NCBI GenBank assembly: GCA_019055375.1
Contig: JAHQIW010002073.1
Location: forward strand, 1-64,000
Direction: 5' to 3'
Source: Parelaphostrongylus tenuis
Taxonomy: Eukaryota; Nematoda; Chromadorea; Rhabditida; Metastrongylidae
Length of the DNA stretch: 64,000 nucleotides
A model generated the notes under the pieces. It was not told the origin of the DNA. It saw only the letters and a program-made list of their open reading frames with translations, and did not search any database. The position numbers were made by a program, and so were the translations under genes. Positions 12,701 through 25,340 of this stretch are shown here, in pieces (positions within the stretch are counted from its first letter, which is position 1; each line of letters begins with the position of its first letter).

Positions 12701-13420
12701 AGGTCAGTGTCAATTGCAATTATCTCATGCGAGTTCAGAGTTAATACCAGACAATTTCGCTTATAACGCCAGACCAACAATATTAACCATTTGAGCGCTG
12801 CGCTCGTGGACTACTTTGAATGATCGGACTGTTGGCCTTTCCGTGTTCCATTCAGTTACTATATCATTCAAGCATTCAACGCTTGAGACTGATCCATTCA
12901 ATGATTTGTCGTGATCATTCACATCACACTCTCTTTCCACTGTCGCACCATCTTTGAATGTTCAGTTGAGGTCGGCACATCGCCTATGTTTTTTGTGAAG
13001 TGGGGTCGACCACCACGCATTCGAAGCAAATTCAGTGAGCTATGTCTTTAACATTACCGAGGCAACCAAGCCCATTTCTAATCAAACACCGTTTAGCTGC
13101 TGGAGGATTTTAATCATACGTCTGATCCCCAGACCATCGTTTCACATACAATCATCCGTTGAACGCCAACCTCGCTTTGAAGCTCCAGAGAGTTGGCATG
13201 CACCATTTTGCGCTCTGCCACCAGATCGTGCTCCACAGCTGGTCGTGACCGTATAATTTTACTGCATCACGATCCACATAGTAGCTCTTAGTGAAGCTGC
13301 CTCAGTTTCCATTCTATGCAAAACTTTTCGCCGCGGTTGTACGCACTTGTAAAACATTTGTTCATCGTAACCAAATCCATCGTAAATAACATCGAGGCGT
13401 TAATGTGTAATTATTACTTA
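9790..13420. other. No gene recognised; diffuse repeats
   Basis: Open frames occur (for example 136 codons on the minus strand, 11145-11555), but none shows a domain. 12370-12600 resembles 25430-25660 (shared CCTTATCTTTGTCT, then CAGTTAGCAGTTGCCATCAG-like CAGTTA-rich sequence). 11440-11470 resembles short phrases at 33330 and 38350. I see no RNA gene. Confidence 0.4.
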
Positions 13421-13424
13421 TTAT

Positions 13425-13680
13425 TGTCTGTGAGAATTTTAGAGCTTTTTGAGGTTGGTTCGTTAGAGCTTACATAAGTTTGGGGGTATGGTTCGCTTCA
13501 TTGGAGCCACGCTCCCCACTGTGAGCCCTACTTCATAGCAGGGATGGGGAGACGTTATGGTGAGAGCACATGATAATATCTTATCACCACTTCTTTCAGC
13601 GGGCGGTACCACTAAAACGGTCGTATGGTATTGACGTACCAAGCCTGAAAGGCTTTAAATATGCTTACAGACTATATTGT
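13425..13680. repeat. Foldback-element arms (relative of 36230-36720)
   Basis: GTGAGAATTTTAGAGCTTTTTGAGG...TAGCAGGGATGGGGAGACGTTAT matches the left arm of the element at 36230-36720, and the sequence after about 13590 (TATCACC...GACGTACCAAGCCTGAAA) matches the inverted right arm in part. There is no coding sequence. Confidence 0.55.
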
Positions 13681-16600
13681 TTACTTACAGCAAGGCTGAA
13701 AACGGTCGATGAGATGGAGAAATTTTTTTGTTAGGCAAGAGCGTTCTTTAAGCAAGACTTCGAAATCTTTATTAACGAAGAAATCGGAGATATACTCCAT
13801 ACAAAACAAAGATTTTCTCACAGCGCTGTGGCACTCAAAATAAACTTACACTCCACACTCGTCGCGCTTACCGCGCTCTTATTTCGCGTGCCAGAGCTTT
13901 CGCTAGACTATCAGTAACCATTCGCCAACGTAAACCTTGGAGATTTCGGAAATGTACGTAATTTTTGGAAAAGATTCTTTACAACGCTGTAGTAAAAAAA
14001 AAAGATTGAGTTTCACATGCGCCGTGTGGATCGACACCACCGATCGATAGAAGTAGCAGATGTGATTCACATGTGAGGCCGATTCTTATTATTATATTCA
14101 GGACGTTTCCCCAGTTTGACAAATAATCTGGATAAAGCATACAATGGTGTTGCTTGAAGATTTCCTCTACACGTTATGTGCTTTTCGTGCCTCGAATTAG
14201 ACTGCTTAGGCTTGGGATGAGGCGTAAGCTCTAGAGCAAGTTTCCATGGTAATATTCAGTGAAATCAGACGGTTTAAGAAGTAGAACAATACAGTGAAGT
14301 TTCTCTCCTAAAAGTTAGAAGCAAAAAACATCAGAAAAAAATTACCAGAGGGGGAAACAATCTCTAAAAATTACAGAAATCCTAATTTTCTTTTGAATGT
14401 CACGGAGCTGTGAGGCCAACTAAAAAAAAGGAATTTTTGAACTCTCTGATTGGTTTTCAAAAGAATACTAAGTGTAAATAGAAGGTCTTCTCTCACCGAA
14501 GAAAGTTTTTTAGGAAGTAACTGCCCGATAGCCGATATAATCCGTACTTTGTTACAGAGTTTATTTCTAGGTTAGTGTCTTCTACAAGTTAGCTTCCGGT
14601 GATGTGTCGTGAAATCATCTCGTGTTTAAGCTCATTAGTCAACTCAGGCTAACAACAATTTTTTTTTGTCTGGAAGTCGTCTCGAAGTCTTCTTTCTTTC
14701 AGGTCCTGAATGATATACTCGGATGTTCAAAGAACCTGTTTCATGTGATATAAGTTTTCGCAATCGTGTGGAGTTGCATCTAATAACGTGAAGAATCGCA
14801 CGAATGGCGTATGGAGAGAACGATATCGAGCATAGATTTCAAAAAATTTTGTTTTAGTAATTCCATATTTTTCAGTACCTCTTTGAAAGAAAAGCGTTCC
14901 CAGTAAGCATAAAAATGGTTCATCAAACTTCTAACCTCAGGAAAGTATATCTAGCTAATCAAAACACTGCATAGGTAGTCAATTCTGATCAGAAAGAACC
15001 ATTGGAACATAACGTTTTTTACGTGATATGTTCGTATTGTTAACACTAGCTTACCTGTGTCCTTTCACTAGCCAATGCACCAAAATGATGCGGCATAGCA
15101 GAATGATCAATGAGCTATCAAGTACCTCGGAGTAGAATTTGTCGACTGGTTGCTTTATATGTGCTGTGATTTGCATTGTTTAATTTTTCAAAATATAGGT
15201 AAAATATGGGAAGCTGTAAGCGGAGTTAGGTTAGTGGAAATTGTAACTTTACTGCATTACAATCGTCTTTTGCGCTATTGTAGCCAGATGAACCCATGAA
15301 GATCAATTCTAAGAGAGAACGCGAGGGGTTGACTGCTTCCTTGAAAGGTGCTACAAAGTAAAATTTGAGATCGCTCCTTTCAATCTACTTGTGAAAGTCC
15401 TCGTTTGCCCACGCGGGCCTTGTTTTTTCACCGTAATCCTCAATCTTTAGCATTCAGTACGTTTATTACAATAACAACAATAATGATGATGCAATAACAA
15501 CGATACGGCAATGGCAAACATTACAAGCGGCTGACTGAGTGTAAGATCGCTAACTGATAATAAGATATTAAGAAGAAATTACCTTAAAATATGGAAGTAA
15601 GTTTAATACAATGAGAGATTATGTGAAGAATAAGTGTGACTCAAAACGCATTCACAATAGCACTATGTTATTAGCATTGTAAAATATAAGTGAAGGACTG
15701 AGATTCAACATATTGTCGCCTATATGAACCATAGTAAACGCTATGCGTTACACAGTGATTAGCTTCACATAATAGGAGAAAGCTTGAAAGGTAGAGTGTA
15801 TATTATGACGTGGAACTATAGGATGAAGGCTATTATCATTGAAACTAATGAAACTATTGCATACAAATGATCCACAAGGTGTTTCCAAACCACAGGTGCA
15901 ACAAGAGTGCGGGTGCAGGAACTTGTGATGATAGGCTTGCTTAGTTCAGGTCAATAGCTATGAAAGAACTTACCTATCAGACAGTAGTTATAATAGAGGT
16001 TTCCTACAATGAGACAAGCCATCAACAGCCAACAAATACAAGAGAGCATTGTCCTCTATCCATGAGATACTCGTTAGTCGGCTCACCGGCACATGGCACA
16101 CTAAAGCACAGCATACCTAACAACGAGGTCTATTTGTACTGTTAGTTTATTTACAACAGCCTAAGTCCAGCTGTAGTCAAGAATCGAAAAAGCTCAAGGA
16201 GATTAAAGGATTCAGTTTATCTGCCTATCTACCCCCGATACAGATTAGTGGAATGGAGCACGTTCTCTGTCTCGCTCAGCGCCACAAAGGATTTATCACT
16301 AGGGATTGATGCAGTTCAACTAATACTTCAAAGTATACTACTTTTCCAGTGGAATGATTGGATATTGTATGGCAGTTAGTAATTTACCACTATACTAACG
16401 AGATTCTAAAGTCGCATCACAGCCAGTTAACTGGCCTTAAGACGATAGCCGTCCAGTTAACTAGTTGTAATGCCGATTTGTTTTTGCAGTTTCGTTAGAG
16501 GTGCTGATAAATTACTAAATGTTCTCTAATATATAATCAATCATTCAAGTACGAAAATACTATGCACTAAGGTAATAGTTGAAATAAAAAAATCCTTATC

Positions 16601-17640
16601 AGTGAATTCTTGGTGACGTTGAGAGTAACGCAAAACGTGCTTTATTCCACACTACCGTTATCAGGGATTAATTACGCAGCCGAATTGAGTCCCTTCATCT
16701 TTAAGGTATTTTGAGTTGAGGAACCAAAGGATTGAGAAAAAAAAACAGAATACATAGGTATCTGCACATAGTTTGGTACACATTTCACAGACCTGTGAAT
16801 GAAGTCAGCAGGTGTGGTTTGTCTGAGACTGATTTCAATTGTCCAAATCTCTGAAATTATTCGAAAATGGAGACTTTTTGATAGTGCTTACATGACCAAC
16901 ATTTAGAAATAGTGGGATTGAGAAAGTTCGAAGAAGAAGAGTACGGAAGGTACACTAAAATTTTAGGACCAAGTCAGTCTACCAAAATCGCAGTAGATCA
17001 GAATGTTGCGTGTGTATCAATGCATCTCTAATACACGCGCGATTGCCCGAGTGAGACAAGAAAACGCCAAACATTTCGCAATGTCTGTGACATCGGAAAA
17101 AAACTATATAAATTGATAGCATACTTTGAGCCTTTCCTAAGATCTATCATGGCACCTGTAGAGTGCAATACCTCTGCGTTACTTTTCCATCGTCACAAGT
17201 TGCGCTGTGCTTTTCGCTTCACTCAGCTTCACGAGGAGATATCCCATATTTAGAGGGACCGACATCGTAATATTTACACGCGCCGTTAAGTGAAAAATCA
17301 CCGAACGTGCAGCGATGTATACTCAATTGTTGTTGGCTGTTACTCGTGAAATATCATATCATTCTTTGAGTGTTTTTTGAGATCTCGCTCAAAACATTGT
17401 AATCTATAAGGCTGTAGCACGTGTATTGCACTGTATAAGGTCATGAAAGATTTCATTAAAGGCTCAAGATATGCTATAAGATCATGTTGTTTTGAGCAAG
17501 ATCTCAAAAAAAAAAAACACTCGGAGCGAAAGGCATGATACTTTACGAAAATTTGTTTTTTGGAACATGCGGTAGTAGGGGTGCCGACGACAATGATTTT
17601 TTGGTGGAAGCGAATTTTAACGATGACATCTCCGAATGCT
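13680..17640. other. No gene recognised
   Basis: AT-rich sequence with scattered repeat phrases, such as CAACGCTGTAGTAAAAAAAA near 13975. No long open frame, RNA gene or convincing exon is seen. A foldback lies at 17353-17540. Confidence 0.4.
17353..17540. repeat. Small palindrome, related to the hammerhead-bearing repeat
   Basis: The left arm GAGTGTTTTTTGAGATCTCG (17369-17388) is inverted in the right arm (AGCAAGATCTCAAAAAA...CACTCGGAGCGAAAGGCATG, 17495-17536). The phrase CACTC..AACGAAAG.CATGATA also marks the edge of the ~317-bp units at 47437-48175, so this may be a remnant of that family. No hammerhead core remains here. Confidence 0.4.
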
Positions 17641-18290
17641 TCATTTACGTTTATTTAGGTCAGCAAGTCAATATGATGAACGGGTGAGTCGAGAGTCGAT
17701 CAAGAGAAGCGAGCGGCTTTGAAAGCGGTCAACGGCATCGGAGATGTAAGTGAAGAGAGTGAACATTTGACTCCTTATCCACATGATGACTCAAGTTATC
17801 CCAGTCTCAACTTTAAATTTCAGGAAACACGCCCATACAACATTAGGAATAATTACTATGTGGCCTTAATTGAAGCTCCGTTGGAATATCGGTGCTAGGG
17901 GCATCTTGTATCTCCCAAATGAGGAGAGGATCCTTCTAACCTACGTGAACGATTAAAATCAGAAACGTCATTCGACACCCCAGGTTATAGAAGATAGAGT
18001 TGAACAAGTAATGCGCTTCAACAGAAACCGATAGACAAGGCCCGTTACCGACTGCATTCCTCTAGATGTCAAACACACTACAAGAAGGCCACCCATTCGA
18101 TGGCCCAATTTCTTCACGAAAAGCCTAGATGACATGATGCTCAACAAATTCTCAGAGCGAAAAGCACTCAGTCGGCTACTGTCGCACGCTATGGGGAAAA
18201 ATGAAAGCTCTACTGGTCTCGGATTGGGTGGCTAGAGTCACTCGACGATCAGCGCGGCGCCTAGTGATATGGATGATGAAAGTGGGAGAC
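17640..18290 (+). mobile_element. RTE-type LINE fragment, internally deleted
   Basis: 17650-17800 carries V-Y-L-G-Q-Q-V-N-M-M-N-like sequence. From 17950 the RTE C-terminus resumes: V-M-R-F-N-R-N-R, then T-T-R-R-P-P-I-R-W-P-N-F-F-T-K-S-L (18070-18130) and the final G-K-N-E-S-S-T-G-like tail. Stops and frameshifts are frequent. The middle of the usual 3' region is missing. Confidence 0.7.
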
Positions 18291-19086
18291 GCAGCATTCT
18301 TCTGTGTGGAAAAGCAACACTTCAGCATTATGGAGGAAAAAGCCTTTGGATTAAGCGCTCACAGTACATTAATAAGTTATTTTCCGTGAAATCATGACAA
18401 TTATAATATGCAAACGCCAAATGATAGCTCTAATGATGCTCTCGCTGCGCTAATTTTCTCATTGACTACTGATGTAGGTATTAAACGCGAGCCTTTAACC
18501 ATCTCTGAGTCATCTCTGTCTCAGACCATTGCGATTCCATTGCAACAAGTACAGTGGCGGATGGGCAACATTGTCAGATGAATGCACAAAAACTTCTCAA
18601 CTGCTCTCGTCTATGTACCTGTGCTCTAAGCCGTAAACTTTGAGTATCAATTAGTGTTTTGGAGAGAATAGTGCATCTCCTTTAAACGTCTCGGAAAAAA
18701 GAGCTTTGTTTCCGTGACACTGAATTGACAGAGAAACGGACTTTCTATGTTAACGATCAGAAGTATGTTGATGCTGCTCGAACTAACGATTTTCTAGGCA
18801 ACATATTTCTACAGGTATTAGTTGTCGCTAGACTTTCAACTGGCAATACCTATTACAAACACTATCAGCTTTCCATTTTATATGTACAAGAAGAACAGTC
18901 ATAAGGGATAGAATGCGATCTTTTTTTAACGATATGTGACAGTTCACTATGAGTTACTGAGTACGCAAACTGCTCACACGTTCTATACTCACTTAATCCG
19001 CACATACTTCTCACAACCGCATCTTGATAGGTTACTGAAGTGAGAAACTTATAACGCTTATGAAATCCGGAAAGACTTAACTCAAG

Positions 19087-20000
19087 TTAAGTGACTGACC
19101 TTACGTACCATAGCAAAGCCCTCATTATCTTCCAGTTCTGTGTAATGCGAAAAATCATTGCTAGAAATGTAGGTGTATTCTTCTTGAGAACGCAATTCTC
19201 TGCATCCTCATTATCCTTATCATCATTCGCACGGGAAACAGTTCTTTTTGCACGATAGATCACTGTGAAAAAAATAGAAAACTTGCCACTCTTACGCGCC
19301 ATCACAAGAAGAAAAATCTAGGTGCATGTTTGATGAGAACCGTTTGGATACAATCGAAGTGAAGAAATTATGAAGTTTTGCAAAATGGAAGCTCAGAGCT
19401 TTGGTTTCGAAACTTCATACCAGATGTTTTTTGGATTTGTTCTTGTCTTCGAAGTGTGATCTGTCCAATTAAAGCGCGAGATTGGCAATGAAGTGAAACT
19501 ACTGACTTTCGATTCATGGTAGTTTACCATAAGGTGAGCCCGATCTTGTCACGAAGATAGCATGATGAAATGCAAATCATGTCATCTGTGGCTATGTAGT
19601 CTAGCTAAATGTCAAACATCTATACATTGAAAATTCTGGTCAGTGATAGTCCTTCGGATTGGACGTTGTGAACTGGAAAACTCCTAATTTTCAAGAACTA
19701 ACAACTATAAAAGATTACGCCTCAAGGGCCCGTCTCGGAAAGGATTGCAGATGAACTCATCAAAGGTCCAAGTATCAAGAGTAGTATTCACACGATCACA
19801 ATTCCTGCCAGGTCACAATCTTGGCAAAGAGAGCTGGATCATATATTTCAGACGCCACTTCTTTACAAAGACCCAAATGAGACTAAATCAAGCTTACACG
19901 TTTTTCTGAATAGATCTTTCATTGCTGCACCGAAAGGATAAACTGGAACATCTCGTCGATTGAGATAGAGGATAGTGTTACGCACGTGTTACGATAGAAT
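19087..20000 (-). pseudogene. Degraded paralogue of the unknown gene at 51059-52496
   Basis: Three pieces align with the copy-2 gene on the same strand. One ends D-N-E-G-F-A-M before a donor GTACGTAAGG (near 19108). One reads T-I-L-Y-L-N-R-R-D-V-P-V-Y-P-F near 19940. One reads TFDEFICNPFRDG near 19750, with in-frame stops just beside it. The stops mark it as a pseudogene. Function is unknown. Confidence 0.5.
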
Positions 20001-22954
20001 AATATTTTTCAACTTGTTCGCGACGGTGGCAATTTTCGGCCGCTGAGCAATACGGACGGTGACGAAAAGCGGCTATCGCCGCGCGTTCCAGTGATGATCT
20101 GATGCTTCGATAAAGTTTAGATTTATGCTATCACTAGGGGGGTTTTATTTTCATTCAAGATTAAATATCACTGGGAAGACTTTATAGAAGCCTCTCAGTA
20201 GAAACAGGGCCGGAGCTTCTTTAACCTCTCATTTTCCAACAGGAAAACCATACCCATAATGAGAGGAGAAATTCTCATCGCTTATTTCGTATTTTATGCT
20301 AATTCATTTGGGCTTGCCATATTTCAATAGTATCATTGCTTTTTTCTTATGCCAGCATCAATTCGCTTTTTACGTTTAGCTGAATCAATGATAATCAAAT
20401 ATATAATTAGTTTGCAGAATAAAATTTTGCCTTAGAAATGTTTCACCTTCCATATCCACCCATTATGCACCGTAGCGGAAGTCGTCACGGTGCCTGAAAA
20501 CTCCTAACAATGAATAGTTTGTTGAAAATTGGATCGAAAATGCATGCAAAGCTGCTTCATCGAGAACTTTCAATAATTTTGCGATAATAAGTTTATTGAC
20601 TAGCAAAATTTGATGCAGTGCGCGAAGGATTTCGAACTATAGACATTGATTCCAAATTTTCGCATTCGTCTTACGTGTTCTACGCATTTCATTTCAGTTG
20701 AACGTCCTCTTCGTGACTCTTGTACCTTTTCCTTGCAAAATTTAGAGAGTCATATGGAGGACTTTGGACTATCAACATAGCTTTTAAGCTTTACGATTGA
20801 TTTTACGCTGCTCTCGCATTTCATTTCAATTGAATTTTATCATTGTGGTATGCTACACCTCGTCCAGTTCCCATATGTGAGCATGTGCATGTGATTGTGA
20901 CGATCAATCAGAACATCTGAGTCCTCCTGGTTCAACATCAGCTTTCGTGAGATATGCTAATTCACCTATGGCCAACGTGAGTTATTTATCTTCAGCATCA
21001 TTCTATGGCACTTTCTAGCAGAATTTTAGGGTTCCTCCCCTTGACCCCGATATTGACGGGAGTAATCCGCCTTCATTGGTAGCTGTTATATTTCAGAATT
21101 TATTGAGATTACACGTTGCGCAGGAGAACCGCGTACTTTTATGTTATGAAACAACTTTGTGAGAAAAGCGACAATCGCTCTAAGGAAGCCAGTAAGTAGT
21201 GCAGACCAGCAGTTTTATCATTGCTTTGACGTACCACGATAGTCCGACAACGTCGGTGTGCACAATATGCTCTCACTAGAAAGCAAATGGTACATCTGAA
21301 ATACGCTTTAGATAAAGTCTTGGAAAGGTTTTCTATGCTGAGAGTGTGGCACCGATTTTTAGAGTAGGGATTTTGAGGCGAACTGGGCACCGTTTCTACT
21401 AAATGTAGGTTCACAGAAATTTCCCAGCTGCCATTTACCTTTTCGTGACGAAAAAGTATGGTTAAAATCAAACAGACGATGCGCTGACTACTTCAAAAGT
21501 AGAGCACAGATCGTCGGTAGACCGTGCTATGAAAGCATTTTCGGGGAAACAATTTTTGCATCAAGGTTTGTATCTCTCAGTTTATCGAACGGATGACATA
21601 AAATAGGGAAATGCTCTTCCACGCAATGATGCGTGCGAAATATGGTGACTTTTATCGTTTCTAGACAGCCATTTTCCGAAAAAAAGGTTTGGGTAAAAGT
21701 TTAGTGATATTCTACCGCTTAGCGATGATTATATCCTCTATTCACCATACGTTTTACCAGATTTGTATGGGGCCATGCGACAATGTTCATTAACCGTCCA
21801 AATGGAGAGGCGACACGTGTAGGAGGAAAACACGCCGTACCGAAAGAGTTAGTATCCTCAAGTAGATTGAAAATACTTAACATATGAAGTTCGAAAAGCC
21901 ACATCAGTAGGAAATATCAAGCCTCGGAGCCGTTTCCGCTTCATTTCTCACACCGTCATGCATCTCGCTCATCACAGTACATGAATAACGAATGACTTCT
22001 ACTAGGTAGTTCTATAAGTTTTTGCTGCAAGATAGATACTATATTAAATAATAAAAAATAATTGAAATTACAAAACTTTGGTAATGTTCAGCTACGCAAT
22101 CTTCGTGAACGTTTCGGTATACAAGTTGCCTATATTTGCTTGGATGGAGCTGTCATGGGAACAAATTCGCTCACTCACGTACAGCGCCCGAGGCGAAAAA
22201 GCCAGTGAAGCGGCGCTCAAGTTTAATGGATCTTTCCGTGAACGGCACGAGGGCCTAAAAATCATGTGGGACAAAAGGGCCCACACTGCGCGACGTCAAA
22301 TCTCCTCAACCACTGTTATATAGGCGCCGCGTCCCGTGAGAAAGGCGGAGCAGCTCATGAAAAGACAGACGCCAAACAGCATGAGGGATGTGAAAGACGG
22401 ACCCAGGTTCTCAGGGAGCACTTTCATCATGGAGTGGTGGAATTTCATCGAGAAAGCTTCTACAGAGATAATTTAAGTAGAAAGATCATCTATATCTTGC
22501 ATATTTCATCTCTATTTGTTATGTTCAACAAGAAAACTACATCGTTAAATGATAGCGGCATTGATAATGATTGCGATAGTGATAATAATTGTTACTGTCG
22601 CTGCCAAAAATTTAGCCCTCTATCGTCCGATAATGATATCAAACTCAAAAGTAGATTCTATCTAGAAAAACTTGGACTTCCTGATTTATAATCGGAGAAA
22701 AATATTGTTTTTTGCTGACATTTTCACAATGGTGACGGAGATTTAAAGTTTTTACGCTAGCGAATCTCATAGTGTAACACTTTTCTTCTTCACTTTGAAA
22801 ATCTTCGTCTATTCAGTTATTGAAAATGTTACTATTGCTACAAAAGAGAACAGCCAATTGTCACTGTTCTGAGCTGTTTGTGAGGTCTGATAAGGGCACT
22901 TAGACAGTGTTAGACATTGCATAGACAAACAGTCGAACTTGTAGCGGCTAAAAT

Positions 22955-23175
22955 GAATCACGCTTTCATTCGATAATCACTGTGATATTGAGAGGGAAAG
23001 TGATTATGATAATGAAGGGATAATGAAAATAGCGATGATGATGATGGTGTTAATGATGATAGTGATAATATGATAGTGATAGTGATATTGTCAGTGCTTA
23101 TGACAGTGTTAATGACAATGACAATCACAGTGATAATGTTAATGATGCTGATGGTGGTGATAGTGGTCGTCGTGA
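22955..23175. repeat. TGATAATGATG-type minisatellite
   Basis: Irregular GATRATGAT triplet/hexamer sequence, low in complexity. Long open frames on both strands here follow from the repeat and are not genes. Unlike the similar tract at 28.9-29.4 kb, no flanking inverted repeats were found. Confidence 0.8.
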
Positions 23176-24394
23176 AGTAATAGAGATTGCTGCAATGAAT
23201 AATGTTCATAGATTACGCCGATCGAAAAATTCCCGCATATTGCAGTATGCAAAAGCATTGTTGACTAACAAGCTTTGTTTTGTAAGTTTTCGCATCACCT
23301 TGTAGAGCAAATTTCCCTCCGTCTTCCTTGTCAACCTCAATTTTCTTTTGGTCTCAATCATCTACTGTAATTGCAGCGATTCATGTCGTAAGAATGAAGG
23401 CGCTAGTGGGACGCAGGAAGCACAAACATTCTCGCAGAGTGTTGCAGATGCCTCGCCTCCGAGTGTCGCGCAAGCGACGGCGTGACGCCGCCTGCCTATC
23501 AAAGGTGGTCGTAAAAAGTTTCCAAGACAGCGCCATCTAAGAGCAAGTAAAATCAAGTTGTATATCAAAATGTTCACAAGAAAATGCACAAATGAAAGTT
23601 ACTAAAGTCGTGCAATTTTAATCGATTTTGATCAATTGGTTTGAGCCAGAGTAAGTCCAACGAAAATAACATTCATAAATGGATGGGTTTTGACTATCCC
23701 TTAATGAATGCACTGGGCAACATCATTTTTGACGGACTACTCATTGTTTTCTGACTTTAAAGCTACCAAAACTAATAGAATTTTATCATGATGTTTTTGC
23801 ACAACTTATGCGATTGACAGAATGTTGTCAATAGTATAACTGCGTAGAGATGAAGAGCTTTATAGCCATTCATAAGAGTTTTATTCGCATCAAAAGCACA
23901 CGAGTGTGAGGAGGAAATCGTGAACCATTGAGGACTACAAGAGAACCATCTTCATTTTCAGAAGGAGAAAAATATTTTGATCAAACAACAGAAATAGCAC
24001 GACTGCAGCAAATGACACTGCTGCCAATTCAAGTGTGGTTTCAGAAGGTTAAACACAACGCAATTATTGCATGTATATTAGATGAATCACATTTTCGGCA
24101 CATGATATGATTTCATGATGAAGTACGCAAAAGGAATGGTATAAAAGTATTTCTAAGATCTGATGTGTGGAGCATAAAATCCTATTTCTAAAAAATCAAA
24201 GCACTGCCGCTTATGATTGAAGAAGTTTTTTTTTAACGATTTTCCAGACTGTTTAATGGAAAGGGGACGATGATTGAGCACTGATAAAAATATTGATTTT
24301 TTTTCTATCTCAGTGCTCCAACACTTCAATCGCTTGATTATGATTGATGATTGCATGCGTGAGATAATAAATCGATGTAATATTGGTGAAAAGA

Positions 24395-25065
24395 GTGTTA
24401 GGTGAACGCCAACTAGCTCGCAACCGATTATAAGACCGTCTCTGTATGATGAAAGATTGTCCTAACGGCAGGGACGGTGATAGCATGAGCGTAGATACAG
24501 TTTACCTAATCTCTTGCAAAGCGTGTAGCGTTAAAAATATTGGCGAAACGGGTAGGCCGCTCTATGCCCGCATAGAAGAACACCTAGCAGACAATCGTCT
24601 CAATAGACGGAACACGCCTATTAACGCATAGAGTACAGAAGCACGACGGAGTTGATTTTGAGATCGAAGTCACCATCCTTGCGCAGGAACAAGAAACATC
24701 AGAGCGAAAAATTCTTGAAGAACTTTGGATTAATACCACCAATCCAATTATAAGTCGGAGAGGAATGCCTCGTTATCACACGTGCTCCGGTGATATTCAC
24801 TTGAATCATTCAGTGGAACACATATAAAAAGCGATGAGTATGTTGAGAGTTGATTTTATGCTTGATGCGATTGAAATCTAGGTCTGGTGATTTTTTCTAA
24901 AGGAGTAATGCAGGTGTTTGACTGATTGTATTGCAAACATTTTGACCTTTCCAGGCTCTGAAGAAGGCGAACTGCCGAAACGTCAGCTGTAAAATAAAGT
25001 TCAATTAACACCTCTGTTTGGCTTAAGAAAATCAGAAATTGTATTGGATGCCTCCAAGATTGTTC
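24395..25065 (+). mobile_element. Penelope-like retroelement, 3' part with GIY-YIG endonuclease
   Basis: The reading frame from 24446 contains the GIY-YIG family signature: V-Y-L-I-S-C-K-A-C (about 24500), N-I-G-E-T-G-R-P-L-Y-A-R-I-E-E-H (24535-24582). After a frameshift near 24625 it goes on with V-Q-K-H-D-G-V-D-F-E and E-R-K-I-L-E-E-L-W-I, ending HLNHSVEHI then a stop near 24826. Penelope-like elements carry this nuclease C-terminal to the reverse transcriptase. The reverse transcriptase is missing, so the copy is 5' truncated. The 3' UTR (24830-25065) closely matches 49435-49665 and contains a hammerhead-like motif. Confidence 0.85.
24955..24988 (+). ncRNA. Hammerhead-ribozyme-like motif in Penelope 3' end
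   Basis: The core is CTGAAGA (24958-24964), helix II GGC/GCC (24966-24968 with 24974-24976), GAAA (24977-24980), then CGTC with the expected cleavage after the C at 24984. Helix I is GCT (24955-24957) with AGC (24985-24987). Helix III is only the self-complementary ACGT, so cleavage would need a dimer. Hammerheads of this minimal form are known from Penelope-like elements. Confidence 0.7.
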
Positions 25066-25130
25066 TCCATTTGAGTGCTGTAAGTCTTCATAAACTCAAA
25101 GTTTTGTGGAGACATATGTGAAATAATGAG

Positions 25131-25340
25131 TGCGCCGTGGCAGAGTGATTGTGGTATCGCGGCTTGCGTGGGGTCAAGTTCCATCCCTGAACCCTCTTCG
25201 GCAGTTAACAACAGCGCGTTATGGAACGCCCAGGTAGGCTATTCTCGTGATTACAACGAAACTCACCAAACCAGTATTGTACGATGTTCAAGAAGAAAAT
25301 GAAAAAACGAATCAATGATGGAAGTAGTGGGATCCGCATA
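25131..25340 (+). mobile_element. tRNA-derived SINE, family 1
   Basis: GCGCCGTGGCAGAGTGATTG, then CCCTCTTCGGCAGTTAACAAC and the tail GTGGGATCCGCATAAAG. The A box is weakened (TGGCAGAGTGA). It lies just downstream of the Penelope-like element. Confidence 0.6.

Larger units (their letters stand above)
18680..24400. repeat. Segmental duplication, copy 1
   Basis: Colinear with 51190-57190. Anchors are ACTTTATATGTACAAGAAGA-like (18873 and 51359), ACGTACCATAGCAA (19104 and 51601), TTATAGCTTCA-distinct 5'-exon block (19930-20110 and 52410-52620), GAACATCTGAGTCCTCCTGG (20910; 53320 as GAACATCTCAGTCCTTCTGG), GCGCAGGAGA (21119 and 53542), TTTCGTGACGAAAAAGTATGG (21440; TTTTGTGACGGCAAAGTTTGG at 54535) and AGTGATATTC (21702 and 55163). 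Copy 1 contains a GAT-rich minisatellite near 23 kb that copy 2 lacks; copy 2 contains two insertions that copy 1 lacks. Confidence 0.75.
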
